From Mycobacterium lacus (GTDB taxonomy: Bacteria > Actinomycetota > Actinomycetes > Mycobacteriales > Mycobacteriaceae), in the NCBI RefSeq assembly GCF_010731535.1, contig NZ_AP022581.1, forward strand, positions 682,001 through 746,000: DNA of 64,000 bases. The letters are read 5' to 3'. Under the pieces are notes generated by a model. The model worked only from the letters and a program-made list of their open reading frames with translations. It did no database searches and had not been told where the DNA came from. Below, piece after piece: positions 9,416 through 19,149 of this stretch. The position numbers were made by a program, and so were the translations under genes. Position 1 is the first letter of the stretch, and every line of letters starts with the position of its first letter.

Positions 9416-10524
9416 GCGACGCCGACATTGACGCCCTAGCCGTCGAACTGGACGCGATCCGCACCGAGATCGAGGACTCCCGTGGCCAGCGCGACGCGCG
9501 CTACATCTACCGCACCATCGCCGCCCAGCGCGCCCTGGAGGTCGCCGGGCGGGTGATCCTGGCCGCCGGGCGCCGGCGCGCCGCGTGGTGGGCCGGCGCA
9601 CTCACCCTCGGTGTGGCCAAGATCATCGAAAACATGGAGATCGGCCACAACGTCATGCACGGGCAGTGGGACTGGATGAACGACCCCGAGATCCACTCGA
9701 CGTCGTGGGAATGGGACATGGCCGGCACGGCGGCGCACTGGCGGTTCACCCACAACGTGCGCCACCACAAATACACCAACGTGGTGGGCATGGACACCGA
9801 CGTCGGCTACGGGTTTTTGCGCGTGACCCCCGATCAGCGCTGGCGGCCCCACCACATCGCCAACCTGTTGTTCAACACGCTGCTCACGCTGGGCTTCGAG
9901 TGGGGGGTCGCCTGGCAGCACACCGGCTTGCAGATCCGCGCGCTGTGCCGCGGCGGCGCCGGCGGCACCGATCGCGCCGCAGCCAAAACCCAACTGCGCC
10001 AACGGTTGTCCAAGGCCGCCAATCAGCTGGTCAAAGACTACCTGGCCATCCCGGCGCTGACCTCGCTGTCACCCGGGGCCAGCGTCACCTCCACCGCGAC
10101 CGCCAACCTGGCGGCCAACCTCATCCGCAACATATGGATCTACGCGGTGGTGATGTGCGGTCACTTCCCCGACGGCGCACAGAAATTCAGCCCACACGTC
10201 CTCGACCACGAAACCAAGGGGCAGTGGTACCTGCGCCAGATCCTGGGCAGCGCCAACATCGACGCCGGCCCGCTGCTGGCGTTTCTGACCGGCAACCTGT
10301 CCTATCAGATCGAGCACCACCTCTACCCCGATCTGCCCAGCAACCGGCTCGCCCAGATCGCGGTGCGCGTGCGCCAGGTCTGCGACAAATACGACCTGCC
10401 CTACACCAGCGGACCCTTTCTGACCCAATACGCCACCGCGTGGCGCACCATCGCCAAACTCTCGCTGCCCAACCAATTCCTGACCCAACGGCGCGGGTCT
10501 ACACCTTGGTCGGGCGATGGGTAA
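9379..10524 (+). CDS. Membrane fatty acid desaturase, DesA3-like (acyl-CoA desaturase)
   Basis: The 381-residue membrane di-iron desaturase carries the three histidine boxes: GHNVMH, HNVRHHKYTN and QIEHHLYPDLP. It closely resembles M. tuberculosis DesA3 (Rv3229c), a stearoyl-CoA delta-9 desaturase, from MAISDVPVFAHL through KLSLPNQFL, but lacks the longer C-terminal tail that I recall for DesA3. The ATG at 9379 is preceded by GGGGAGGAG, which decides this start over upstream in-frame codons. It overlaps the transporter-lipase gene by 37 bases. DesA3 needs an electron-transfer partner (Rv3230c), and none is encoded here. A desaturase placed with a patatin lipase suggests acyl-chain remodelling (inference). 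Confidence 0.93.
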   Translation: MAISDVPVFAHLSDADIDALAVELDAIRTEIEDSRGQRDARYIYRTIAAQRALEVAGRVILAAGRRRAAWWAGALTLGVAKIIENMEIGHNVMHGQWDWMNDPEIHSTSWEWDMAGTAAHWRFTHNVRHHKYTNVVGMDTDVGYGFLRVTPDQRWRPHHIANLLFNTLLTLGFEWGVAWQHTGLQIRALCRGGAGGTDRAAAKTQLRQRLSKAANQLVKDYLAIPALTSLSPGASVTSTATANLAANLIRNIWIYAVVMCGHFPDGAQKFSPHVLDHETKGQWYLRQILGSANIDAGPLLAFLTGNLSYQIEHHLYPDLPSNRLAQIAVRVRQVCDKYDLPYTSGPFLTQYATAWRTIAKLSLPNQFLTQRRGSTPWSGDG

Positions 10525-10534
10525 GGAGGGTTTC

Positions 10535-12235
10535 GTGGGTGGACAATCTTCCCATCCGGTGATGTCGTCGCGTCAGCGGATGACCGTGCTGGCGACTGGG
10601 CTGGGCGTCTTCATGGTGTTTGTGGATGTCAACATCGTCAACGTCGCGTTGCCCAGCATCCAAGCGGTGTACCACACGGGTGAGCAGGGCCTTCAGTGGG
10701 CGGTCGCCGGCTATAGCCTCGGTATGGCTGCGGTGTTGATGAGCTGCGCGTTGCTGGGTGATCGGTATGGACGCCGGCGCGGGTTTTTGGTCGGGGTGGC
10801 GGTGTTCGGTGTGGCCTCGGTGGTATGTGCGCTACCGGTCAGCCTTGGGCTGTTCACCCTGGCGCGGGTGGTCCAGGGTGTGGGAGCGGCATTCATGTCG
10901 GTGCTCTCGCTTGCCTTGCTGAGTCATGCCTTTCCCGATCCGGGGCTCAAAGCGCGGGCGATAGCCGGCTGGATGGCCATTGGCTGTATCGGTGCGGCGT
11001 CGGCGCCGGCGCTGGGCGGGTTCTTGGTGGAGGGACTGGGTTGGCGCAGCGTGTTCGCGGTGAACGTGCCGTTCGGGGCGCTGGTGTGGCTGCCGACGCT
11101 GGTTGGTGTCGATGAGTCCGAGGATCCCGACCCGACTCAACTGGATTGGCCGGGACAGCTGATGTTTGCGCCGGCGATCGCGGTGATCGCGTATGCGATC
11201 ATCGAGGCCCCGCGGGTGCATCGCCAGCCTGCCGTGATCGCCGTGTTGCTGTTAGTTGCGGTGGTGCTGTTGTGGCTGTTTGTTCGACATGAACGCCGCG
11301 CCGCGTTCCCGTTGATCGATCTGCACTTGTTCACACACCCGGTGTACCGATCGGCGCTGCTGGCTTATTTTCTGGTCATGTCCTGCTACTTCGGGACTTT
11401 GATGGTGCTCACCCAGCACTTTCAAAACGTGCGTGGGTTCTCTCCGCTGCATGCGGGCCTGGTGATGTTGCCGGTCCCGGTGGGGTTTGGGGTGGCGAGT
11501 TTACTGGCGGGCCGGGTGGTCGAAAGTTGGGGTGCTCGGCTGCCGGTGTTGACCTGTCTGGCGGCGATGATCGCGGGGTTGGTGCTGTTTGCGCTCGCGA
11601 TTGGCCGCATGTTGCCGGTGGTGGTTATTGGCCTGACGGTGTTTGGCGCGGGGTCGGGCGGCTGCGCGACACCGCTGTTGCATCTTGGCATGACCGAGGT
11701 GGATGATCACCGAGCCGGCATGGCCGCCGGCCTGATCAATCTGCAGCGGTCGTTGGGCAGCATTTTCGGCGTCGCGTTCCTCGGCTCCATCCTGGCGGCC
11801 TGGCTCAGCGCCACGTTGCCGGCCCGCCTGGACGACGTGATTCCCGATCCCGCCGAACGGGCGGCGGTCGTGGCGGCCATCGTGGATAGCGCGAATCCGC
11901 GGGCCCATCCCGCACACATCGGGCCAGCGCGCCCCATCACATCCGCGCAGGAGCGGCTGGTCGTGCGCACCGCCGACAAGGACTTCATCCGTGGCGTGCA
12001 GCTGGCGATCGGCGCCGCGGCAGCCGTGCTCACCGGCGCGCTCGTGCTTGGTGTCAGGCGGTTTCCGCGTGCCTACGGCGGCCCGGCACATGGCCGCGTG
12101 ACGGCGGCACCACGGTTCCGGCTCAGCGGCTCGGGGGCATCCGGTGCGTCGATCGCATCGCACGTAGCCCAGCCACGGAGTGGGCTGGAACCCGATGGCG
12201 GACGCTCGGTCAGGCGGCTTGCGTCGTCTCGGTGA
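10535..12235 (+). CDS. MFS drug/proton antiporter, DHA2 (EmrB/QacA) family
   Basis: The product of about 566 residues has around 14 hydrophobic helices, with family motifs VFVDVNIVNVALPSI (first helix) and GDRYGRRRGFLVG (loop 2-3). DHA2 pumps export lipophilic drugs or metabolites using the proton gradient. The GTG at 10535 follows AAGGAGGG at good spacing and is preferred to the ATG at 10517, which overlaps the desaturase stop. The hydrophilic C-terminal 60 residues are Gly/Ala/Arg-rich and without a known domain. It is probably the last gene of the cyclase, lipase-fusion, desaturase run. The substrate is unknown. Confidence 0.9.
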   Translation: MGGQSSHPVMSSRQRMTVLATGLGVFMVFVDVNIVNVALPSIQAVYHTGEQGLQWAVAGYSLGMAAVLMSCALLGDRYGRRRGFLVGVAVFGVASVVCALPVSLGLFTLARVVQGVGAAFMSVLSLALLSHAFPDPGLKARAIAGWMAIGCIGAASAPALGGFLVEGLGWRSVFAVNVPFGALVWLPTLVGVDESEDPDPTQLDWPGQLMFAPAIAVIAYAIIEAPRVHRQPAVIAVLLLVAVVLLWLFVRHERRAAFPLIDLHLFTHPVYRSALLAYFLVMSCYFGTLMVLTQHFQNVRGFSPLHAGLVMLPVPVGFGVASLLAGRVVESWGARLPVLTCLAAMIAGLVLFALAIGRMLPVVVIGLTVFGAGSGGCATPLLHLGMTEVDDHRAGMAAGLINLQRSLGSIFGVAFLGSILAAWLSATLPARLDDVIPDPAERAAVVAAIVDSANPRAHPAHIGPARPITSAQERLVVRTADKDFIRGVQLAIGAAAAVLTGALVLGVRRFPRAYGGPAHGRVTAAPRFRLSGSGASGASIASHVAQPRSGLEPDGGRSVRRLASSR

Positions 12236-12318
12236 GTCGGTCTTCGACGTCGACCGGGCTCGACGTGGCCACGGACACCGGCTGCACTCGGTCTTCGTGC
12301 CTTCAGCGCAAGTATTCG

Positions 12319-12582
12319 GTGGCTGGCACCCCTGAAGTCGGTGGCGGCGGGCGGTTTCCGGCGTCGACACCGGCGCCGTCGCCGGGCGGTCTCGGCGCGC
12401 CTGCCCGGCGGCCGCGCGGCCACGAGAGTAGCGTCGCATTCGATGGCCAGCGAGATGCTCTGCTGCCAGGGCGGCACCTCCCGTCACCACAACGGCAGGA
12501 CCGGCCCCGGTCCTGGTGCCGCGGCTTGCCCCTACCTGCCCGCGTGGGTCCGCGCGGGCGCTGCTCGAGGAGCGCTCCGTGA
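12319..12582 (+). CDS. phoAT: Candidate PhoAT antitoxin ORF upstream of phoH2
   Basis: An open frame (87 codons from the GTG at 12319; other starts are possible) ends in a TGA that overlaps the GTG of phoH2 as GTGA. In mycobacteria, phoH2 is reported to be preceded by a small antitoxin gene, phoAT, with such a 4-base overlap; position and overlap are the only evidence here. The product is Arg/Pro/Gly-rich, with no domain I recognise and a composition close to an out-of-frame read of GC-rich DNA. It may be non-coding leader sequence. Confidence 0.35.
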   Translation: MAGTPEVGGGGRFPASTPAPSPGGLGAPARRPRGHESSVAFDGQRDALLPGRHLPSPQRQDRPRSWCRGLPLPARVGPRGRCSRSAP

Positions 12583-13880
12583 CCGATACCCGGACGTACG
12601 TGCTCGACACCTCCGTGCTGCTGTCCGATCCCTGGGCGTGCAGCCGGTTCGCCGAACACGAAGTGGTGGTTCCGCTGGTGGTGATCAGCGAACTGGAGGC
12701 CAAACGTCACCACCACGAGCTGGGGTGGTTCGCCCGTCAGGCGTTGCGCTTGTTCGACGACCTGAGGCTCGAGCATGGACGGCTTGATCAGCCCATTCCC
12801 GTTGGCACCCAAGGCGGTACGCTGCACGTCGAACTCAACCACACTGATCCGGCGGTGCTGCCCGCGGGTTTTCGCACCGATAGCAACGACTCCCGGATCT
12901 TGAGCTGTGCCGCCAACCTCGCCGCCGAGGGCAGGCGAGTCACGTTGGTCAGCAAGGACATCCCGCTTCGCGTCAAGGCCGCCGCGGTGGGCTTGGCCGC
13001 CGACGAGTACCACGCGCAGGACGTCGTCGCCTCCGGATGGTCGGGGATGCAGGAGATCGAGACTACTGCCGAGGACATCGACGCGCTGTTCGCCGACGGG
13101 GAGATCGACCTGGTCGAGGCGCGGGATCTGCCCTGTCACACCGGAATTCGGCTGTTCGGCGGCAGCTCGCACGCGCTGGGAAGGGTCACCGCGGCTAAGC
13201 GCGTGCAGCTGGTTCGCGGTGACCGCGAGGTGTTCGGGTTGCGGGGTCGCTCCGCCGAACAGCGGGTGGCGCTCGACCTGCTGCTCGACGAGTCGGTGGG
13301 CATCGTGTCGCTGGGCGGCAAAGCCGGCACCGGCAAGTCGGCGCTGGCGTTGTGTGCGGGCCTGGAGGCGGTGCTGGAACGCCGAACCCACCGCAAGGTG
13401 GTGGTTTTCCGCCCGCTGTATGCCGTCGGCGGCCAAGAGCTGGGCTACCTGCCCGGGAGCGAAAGCGACAAGATGGGCCCGTGGGCGCAGGCGGTCTTCG
13501 ACACCCTGGAGGGGCTGGCCAGCCCGGCGGTGCTCGACGAGGTGCTGGCCCGGGGCATGCTCGAGGTGTTGCCGCTGACCCACATCCGGGGCCGCTCGCT
13601 GCACGATTCGTTCGTCATCGTCGACGAAGCACAGTCGCTGGAGCGCAACGTGCTGCTGACCGTGCTGTCCCGGTTGGGCACGGGCTCTCGCGTGGTACTG
13701 ACCCACGACATCGCCCAGCGCGACAACCTGCGGGTCGGCCGCCACGATGGGGTCGTCGCCGTGATCGAGAAGCTCAAAGGCCATCCGCTGTTCGCGCATG
13801 TCACGCTGCTGCGCAGTGAGCGCTCGCCCATCGCCGCGCTGGTCACCGAGATGCTCGAGGAGATCAGCGGGCCGCGCTGA
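12579..13880 (+). CDS. phoH2: PhoH2: PIN-domain RNase fused to PhoH-like ATPase/helicase
   Basis: At 433 residues it equals the length of M. tuberculosis Rv1095. The N-terminal PIN domain has acidic residues in YVLDTSVLL, the ELEAKRHH helix and TDSNDSRIL. The C-terminal PhoH ATPase has Walker [14 protein letters not shown] and Walker [12 protein letters not shown]. PhoH2 proteins are described as sequence-specific RNA helicase-ribonucleases acting in a toxin-antitoxin context. The GTG start is supported by GAGGAG at the right distance. It marks the left edge of the conserved Rv1095-Rv1130 block; the upstream desA2 expected in M. tuberculosis is replaced by the MFS/desaturase cluster. Confidence 0.95.
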   Translation: MTDTRTYVLDTSVLLSDPWACSRFAEHEVVVPLVVISELEAKRHHHELGWFARQALRLFDDLRLEHGRLDQPIPVGTQGGTLHVELNHTDPAVLPAGFRTDSNDSRILSCAANLAAEGRRVTLVSKDIPLRVKAAAVGLAADEYHAQDVVASGWSGMQEIETTAEDIDALFADGEIDLVEARDLPCHTGIRLFGGSSHALGRVTAAKRVQLVRGDREVFGLRGRSAEQRVALDLLLDESVGIVSLGGKAGTGKSALALCAGLEAVLERRTHRKVVVFRPLYAVGGQELGYLPGSESDKMGPWAQAVFDTLEGLASPAVLDEVLARGMLEVLPLTHIRGRSLHDSFVIVDEAQSLERNVLLTVLSRLGTGSRVVLTHDIAQRDNLRVGRHDGVVAVIEKLKGHPLFAHVTLLRSERSPIAALVTEMLEEISGPR

Positions 13881-13905
13881 CCGGGGGTTTCGGTAGGCTG
13901 CCCTC

Positions 13906-14781
13906 GTGCCGAAGCGACCCGACAACCAGGCCTGGCGATACTGGCGGACCGTCTTCGGTGTCATGGCGGCCGGCGCGGTGCTGCTGATCGGCGGCCTTAC
14001 CGGCCACATCACGCGTGCCGACAACCTGAACTGCGCGGTGGTCAAGTGTGTCGCGCTGACCTTCGACGACGGACCGGGACCCTTTACCGACCGGCTGCTG
14101 CAGATCCTGAAGGACAACGACGCCAAGGCCACGTTCTTCCTGATCGGCAACAAGGTGGCGGCCAACCCGGCGGGAGCCAAGCGCATCGCGGACGCGGGTA
14201 TGGAAATCGGCAACCACACCTGGGAACACCCCAACATGACGACGATTCCCCCCGAGGACATCGCCGGCCAATTCTCGAGGGCCAACGCCGCGATCGCCGC
14301 CGCGACCGGCCGGACGCCGACGCTGTACCGCCCCGCCGGGGGCCTGTCCAACGACGTGGTGCGGCAAACCGCCGCCACCTTCGGCCAAGCTGAAATCCTT
14401 TGGGACGTCATTCCTTTCGACTGGGCCAACGACTCCAACACCGCGGCGACGCGGTACCTGCTGATGACACAGATCAAGCCGGGTTCGGTGGTGTTGTTCC
14501 ACGACACCTACTCCAGCACCGTCGACCTGATCTACCAGTTCATTCCGGTGCTGAAGGCCAACGGCTACCACTTGGTGACGGTCAGCGAGTTACTCGGCCC
14601 CCGCGCGCCGGGCAGCAGCTACGGAAGCCGGGAGAACGGCCCGCCGGTCAACGAACTCCATGACATCCCGGCCGGCGAGATCCCGTCGTTGCCCAACACC
14701 CCGTCGCCCAAGCCGATGCCCAACTTCCCGATCACCGACATTGTCGGTCAGAACTCGGGCGGGCCGAACAACGGTGCCTAG
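13906..14781 (+). CDS. Polysaccharide deacetylase (Rv1096 orthologue)
   Basis: The 291-residue protein has one N-terminal membrane segment (about residues 14-30) followed by a NodB-type carbohydrate esterase 4 domain: LTFDDGPGP (metal and base Asp), GNHTWEHP (zinc-binding His pair), RPAGG and VLFHDTYS. Such enzymes remove N-acetyl groups from peptidoglycan or related glycans outside the membrane. Length and position match Rv1096. The C-terminal tail is Pro-rich (SPKPMPNFP). The GTG start lies 25 bases after phoH2. Its 3' end overlaps the next cyclase gene by 8 bases. Confidence 0.93.
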   Translation: MPKRPDNQAWRYWRTVFGVMAAGAVLLIGGLTGHITRADNLNCAVVKCVALTFDDGPGPFTDRLLQILKDNDAKATFFLIGNKVAANPAGAKRIADAGMEIGNHTWEHPNMTTIPPEDIAGQFSRANAAIAAATGRTPTLYRPAGGLSNDVVRQTAATFGQAEILWDVIPFDWANDSNTAATRYLLMTQIKPGSVVLFHDTYSSTVDLIYQFIPVLKANGYHLVTVSELLGPRAPGSSYGSRENGPPVNELHDIPAGEIPSLPNTPSPKPMPNFPITDIVGQNSGGPNNGA

Positions 14782-16288
14782 GACACGCGCGGCTACCTCG
14801 TCGGGAAAGAGCGGCCGCAGGCTGTCCCTTCAGTACGCCATGGACCTCGCGTTGGCCTACATCTTCGCGGTCGTCGATGCGTCCGCGATTCTGATTCCGC
14901 TGCAAGGCCATACGTCGGCGGCGATCAACGCCGACTTCGCGGAGAAGAACACCGCGACGGTGCTGGTGTTGGTCGTGTTGGGAGTCGTTGCCGTGGCAAC
15001 GGGCGGTATCTTGAGCCTCGCCCCGACACTGCGCTGGTATGTCGCCGGGGACGAGCCGACTGCCGATCAGCGGGCCGCCGCGGTGAAACTTGCCGGCCGT
15101 CAGTCGGCGATCCTGGCGGCGGTCTGGGCCGCGTCCGGTGGCATCCTGCTCCTGTTGAATCGCGATCGGGGGGCCGCCCTGTTGGTGCCCATCGTTCTCG
15201 GCGTGGTACTCGGCGCCGCTGCCGCCGCCGGCACGGGACTGCTGCTGGCGCAACACACGCTGCGGCCGATCATCCGCGCCGCCACGCGAGGTGGCGATCA
15301 GCGGTTGACGGTACCCGGCGTGTTTGCCCGGCTGGTTCTGCTGTGGTTCCTCTGCAGCGCCCTTCCGATCGGGGTCATCGCGGCCTTTGTCGTGCTGCGC
15401 TCGAATGGCTGGCTCATCGCGAAGTCCGCATCGTTGGACGTGCCGCTGTTGATGGTGGCGCTGGCAGCGCTGATTCTCGGGCTGCCGGTCATGCTCCTGA
15501 CGTCGCGATCCATTTCGGATCCCCTCAGCGAGGTTGTCGACGCGATGGCGGAGGTCGAACACGGCGACATCGGAACATACGTCGGGGTGTACGAACGCTC
15601 CCAAATCGGGCGGCTGCAAACGGGATTCAACCGCGTGGTCGCCGGGCTCGCCGAACGCGAGCGACTGCGGGATCTGTTCGGCCGCCACGTGGGGGCCGAC
15701 GTAGCCCATCGAGCCATCGAAGAAGGCGCCTCGCTGTCGGGTGATGTGCTGGAGGCGGCGATCCTGTTCATCGACCTGGTCGGTTCGACAAAGCTTGCGG
15801 AAAGCCTTCCGCCGCAAGAGGTTGCCGAGGTGCTCAACGATTTCTTCCGGATCGTCGTCGGCGCAGTCGACGAACATCAGGGCCTGATCAACAAGTTCGA
15901 GGGGGACGCCGCGCTGGCAGTCTTCGGAGCGCCGCTGCGGACGAACGAGCCGGCATCGGCGGCGCTCGCGACGGCGCGCAGTTTGGGGACGCAGCTGCGG
16001 CAGTTGCCCCTGGTCGACTTCGGCATCGGTGTTTCTGCGGGCCGCGTCTTTGCCGGCAATGTCGGTGCCGAAAACCGGTATGAATACACGGTGATTGGCG
16101 ACGCCGTCAACGAGGCCGCGCGGCTGGCCGACCTTGCCAAGACCTCGGACCGACGGATCCTGTGTTCGGCCGCGGCCATCGAACGCGCCGACGAGGCCGA
16201 GCGCGAGCGGTGGGCCGCATGCTATTCCGCGGTGCTGCGCGGCCGCTCCGAAGAAACGCACATCTCGGCCCCGGCCGGCGACGCCTAG
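14774..16288 (+). CDS. Membrane-anchored adenylate cyclase with HAMP domain
   Basis: The 504-residue product has about six N-terminal transmembrane helices (residues about 15-245), a HAMP linker (RSISDPLSEVVDAMAEVEHG) and a class III cyclase domain with intact catalytic residues: ILFIDLVGST, NKFEGD and IGDAVNEAARL. The layout is that of Rv1318c, Rv1319c and Rv1320c, which are 6-TM-HAMP adenylate cyclases. It should make cAMP in response to a membrane signal that is not known. GTG 14774 overlaps the deacetylase stop, which suggests translational coupling. M. tuberculosis has no cyclase between Rv1096 and Rv1097c, so the gene is an insertion here or a loss there. Confidence 0.92.
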   Translation: MPRTRAATSSGKSGRRLSLQYAMDLALAYIFAVVDASAILIPLQGHTSAAINADFAEKNTATVLVLVVLGVVAVATGGILSLAPTLRWYVAGDEPTADQRAAAVKLAGRQSAILAAVWAASGGILLLLNRDRGAALLVPIVLGVVLGAAAAAGTGLLLAQHTLRPIIRAATRGGDQRLTVPGVFARLVLLWFLCSALPIGVIAAFVVLRSNGWLIAKSASLDVPLLMVALAALILGLPVMLLTSRSISDPLSEVVDAMAEVEHGDIGTYVGVYERSQIGRLQTGFNRVVAGLAERERLRDLFGRHVGADVAHRAIEEGASLSGDVLEAAILFIDLVGSTKLAESLPPQEVAEVLNDFFRIVVGAVDEHQGLINKFEGDAALAVFGAPLRTNEPASAALATARSLGTQLRQLPLVDFGIGVSAGRVFAGNVGAENRYEYTVIGDAVNEAARLADLAKTSDRRILCSAAAIERADEAERERWAACYSAVLRGRSEETHISAPAGDA

Positions 16289-16664
16289 GGCGCGCTGCTG
16301 ATTTGGTCACGAGATCGGTGATGTCCTGGGCTTCGGTTGTCACATCTGCCGCATGCGTCCCCGGGTCGAGCCGGTACGCAGTTTGCCCGCCTCACAGCGA
16401 CAACGTAGGGCACGCAGGGGATTTGTCGCTGCAAGGTGGGCACCACGAACACCGCAACCCGAGAAGACTCGCGTGACCGATGTGACCAGCGTGCCGTCGC
16501 CCGAAGGAGGTACTACATCAGCAGCGTCCGCTGGCCGGAAGGCGGCACCGCGGCAGACGCCGCTATCGACGGGCGCGAATTCGTCGGTGCCTCCGTCCGG
16601 TCTGCGGCGGGCGCCCGGCGGCGGTGGCAATCGGCAGCATCGGACGCGCACGCGGCTCGAAGCA
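16289..16664. other. Non-coding interval between convergent genes
   Basis: About 375 bases with no credible gene. It lies between the cyclase gene and the membrane protein gene that runs towards it; nothing specific was recognised. Confidence 0.5.
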
Positions 16665-17630
16665 TTACGACTTGCTGACCTTCAGCGCCGCAATGACCCG
16701 ATTGATCGTGGCCGCCGCAGCCGCGTCGCCGATGGGTGTGGCGCCCAAGAAGATGGTGACGGGTTTGGTGTCGACCGCGATGATCGTGACGGAGTCGCCC
16801 TTCACGTTGCGTGCCGCGTCGGCGATCGTGACATCGGCGTCTACCCGGGCGGCCTTGACCCCGTCGACCGTGATCGATGACGTCTTGGTCGGGCCCAGGG
16901 TGGGCGACGACTGTTCGTAGCCGGGGCCGCTGGCCACGCATTGCATCAACTTCGATGCTTGCGCGGTGACGTCCATGCTGGTGACGAAGTTGGTGATGGC
17001 GACCTCGGCCTGCATCACCCACTGGTTGGCGCCGGGCACCTCTTGGGCGACGCCCACCGCGTCGATGAGGTTTGGGCTCTGGTCGTCCGTGATCAACGCC
17101 CATCCGGGCGCCGCGCTGATGGGGAACGACAGCTTCCCCGCGCTGATCGTGTCGCCGACGGGCTTCTCACCGCCGGACACGTTGGGGGTGCAGTCGGTCG
17201 CTGTCTGGTTGGAACTGCCCGGCTGTGACGTCGGGGCGGTTGGTGTCGCCGTGGGGCCTGGGGGGTTTGCGGTGCCCGAGTCGTGCCTGCCGCCGAGGCT
17301 GATCGCCAGGATGACTACCAACGCGATGACGCCCAGCACCGCGACGCCGGCGACGATCAGCCATGGCAGCTTCGAGCGTGGCCCACCCGGCGGCGGTCCA
17401 GGCGCGTAGGGCCCGGTCGGCCAGCTCGGCGCAAACTGTTGGCCGCCTTGGGGGTACTGCTGGGGTGGGTAGCCCCCCGGCGGGTACGGACCCCCCGGCG
17501 GGTAGCCCCCCGACGGGTAGGGGCCCTGCGGCTGGCCGCCCCAATACGGTTGCTGCCCATACGGATTCGTCCCGTAGGGATCCTGACCATAGGGATCCTG
17601 ACCGTAGGGACCTCCCGGAGGAGCCGTCAT
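16665..17630 (-). CDS. Gly/Pro/Tyr-rich membrane protein (Rv1097c orthologue)
   Basis: The 321-residue protein has an N-terminal cytosolic region of about 95 residues made of PYGQDPYG and GGYPPGG-like repeats, one transmembrane helix (LPWLIVAGVAVLGVIALVVI), a Pro/Thr-rich linker and an extracytoplasmic domain of about 180 residues. The outer domain resembles the LpqN/DUF-type surface domains of mycobacteria, but I cannot name a function. Position and layout match Rv1097c, annotated as a glycine- and proline-rich membrane protein. It runs in the same direction as fum and glpX. Confidence 0.88.
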   Translation of the reverse strand: MTAPPGGPYGQDPYGQDPYGTNPYGQQPYWGGQPQGPYPSGGYPPGGPYPPGGYPPQQYPQGGQQFAPSWPTGPYAPGPPPGGPRSKLPWLIVAGVAVLGVIALVVILAISLGGRHDSGTANPPGPTATPTAPTSQPGSSNQTATDCTPNVSGGEKPVGDTISAGKLSFPISAAPGWALITDDQSPNLIDAVGVAQEVPGANQWVMQAEVAITNFVTSMDVTAQASKLMQCVASGPGYEQSSPTLGPTKTSSITVDGVKAARVDADVTIADAARNVKGDSVTIIAVDTKPVTIFLGATPIGDAAAAATINRVIAALKVSKS

Positions 17631-17709
17631 TGCTCAATCACCTTCACTCTCATCGACCACCCTCGGCATGGTGGCCGCGCTGGCGGTTGGCCTATTCCGG
17701 GCCCAACCC

Positions 17710-19119
17710 TTAGTCGCCGGACACCTTGGCCATCGCCAACACGTCGAGGCGGCGGTCCAGCTCCTCGAGCGACAGCTTGTCGCCGATCAGGCCGCGATCG
17801 ATGACTGTCTGACGGATGGTCTTGCGTTCCTTGAGCGCTTGCTTGGCGACGGCGGCCGCCTCCTCGTAGCCGATGGCTGAGTTCAACGGCGTCACGATCG
17901 ACGGCGAGGACTCGGCCAGCTCGCGCAGGTGCTCCGCGTTGGCGGATAGCCCGGTAATGCAGCGCTCGGCGAACAGCTTTGACACGTTGGTCAGCAGCTT
18001 GAACGACTCGAGGATGTTGCGGGCCATCATCGGGATGTAGACGTTGAGCTCGAAGGCGCCGTTCGCGCCTCCCCAGGCGACTGCGGCATCGTTGCCGATC
18101 ACCTGCGCGGCGACCTGCGTAACCGCTTCCGGCAGAACCGGATTCACCTTGCCAGGCATGATCGAGCTGCCCGGTTGCAGGTCAGGCAGCTGGATTTCGG
18201 CCAGCCCGGTCAGCGGCCCCGACCCCATCCAGCGGATGTCGTTGGCGATCTTGGTCAGCGACACCGCGATCGTGCGCAGCGCCCCGGATGCCTCGACCAA
18301 TCCGTCGCGAGCGGCTTGCGCCTCGAAAGAGTTTGCCGCCGTGCGTAATTCGGACAGACCCGTCTGCGCGATCAGCACCGCGACCACTTTGACGCCGAAG
18401 CCGTCGGGAGCGTTGAGGCCAGTCCCCACCGCCGTGCCGCCGATGGCCAGCTCACCCAGCCGGGGCAGACACGCGCGCACCCTTTCGATGCCGGCCTCGA
18501 TTTGGCGGGCATATCCGCTGAACTCCTGGCCGAGGGTCACCGGAACGGCGTCCATCAGATGGGTGCGGCCCGACTTCACCACCGTCTGCCACTCCAGAGC
18601 CTTGTCCGACAGCGCATCGTAGAGGACCCCGAGGGCGGGGATGAGGTGCCGAACTGCCGCCTCGGTGGCCGCGATGTGGGTGGCGGTGGGGAACGTGTCG
18701 TTGGACGACTGCGACATGTTGACGTCGTCGTTGGGGTGCACGGTAACGCCGTTCGCGGCCGCGATGGACGCGATCACCTCGTTGGTGTTCATGTTCGAGC
18801 TGGTGCCGGAGCCGGTCTGGAACACGTCGATAGGGAACTGGTCGTCGTGCTGGCCCTCGGCGATTTCGGCCGCCGCGGCGATGATCGCGTCGGCCTTCTG
18901 GGGCGCGAGCAACCCCAGATCCTTGTTCACTTGCGCGCAGGCGGCTTTCAGCAGCCCCAGCGCCCGGATCTGGGTGCGCTCCAGGCCGCGGCCGGAGATC
19001 GGAAAGTTCTCCACGGCGCGCTGGGTCTGCGCGCGCCACAACGCTTTCGCCGGCACCCGGACCTCACCCATGGTGTCGTGCTCGATGCGGTATTCGGCGC
19101 TCTGGGCTTCAGCGGGCAT
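17710..19119 (-). CDS. fum: Fumarate hydratase class II
   Basis: The 469-residue enzyme converts fumarate to (S)-malate in the TCA cycle. The aspartase/fumarase signature [11 protein letters not shown] is present near residue 322, along with the [14 protein letters not shown] and [13 protein letters not shown] active-site segments. Class II enzymes are iron-independent homotetramers. Length is close to that of M. tuberculosis Fum (Rv1098c). It lies 30 bases downstream of glpX, so the two are probably one operon. Confidence 0.97.
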   Translation of the reverse strand: MPAEAQSAEYRIEHDTMGEVRVPAKALWRAQTQRAVENFPISGRGLERTQIRALGLLKAACAQVNKDLGLLAPQKADAIIAAAAEIAEGQHDDQFPIDVFQTGSGTSSNMNTNEVIASIAAANGVTVHPNDDVNMSQSSNDTFPTATHIAATEAAVRHLIPALGVLYDALSDKALEWQTVVKSGRTHLMDAVPVTLGQEFSGYARQIEAGIERVRACLPRLGELAIGGTAVGTGLNAPDGFGVKVVAVLIAQTGLSELRTAANSFEAQAARDGLVEASGALRTIAVSLTKIANDIRWMGSGPLTGLAEIQLPDLQPGSSIMPGKVNPVLPEAVTQVAAQVIGNDAAVAWGGANGAFELNVYIPMMARNILESFKLLTNVSKLFAERCITGLSANAEHLRELAESSPSIVTPLNSAIGYEEAAAVAKQALKERKTIRQTVIDRGLIGDKLSLEELDRRLDVLAMAKVSGD

Positions 19120-19149
19120 GGCTTGGGTTCCTTGTATGTTGTGTGTGTG

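Noticed and set aside
6458..9601. 1047-codon open frame on the minus strand
   Set aside because: It lies fully antisense to the MFS-CNBD-patatin gene; low-complexity Arg/Gly/His/Gln composition and no domain. Typical of high-GC antisense frames.
12303..14507. 734-codon minus-strand frame
   Set aside because: Antisense to phoH2 and the deacetylase gene, both of which have clear motifs; no recognisable protein.
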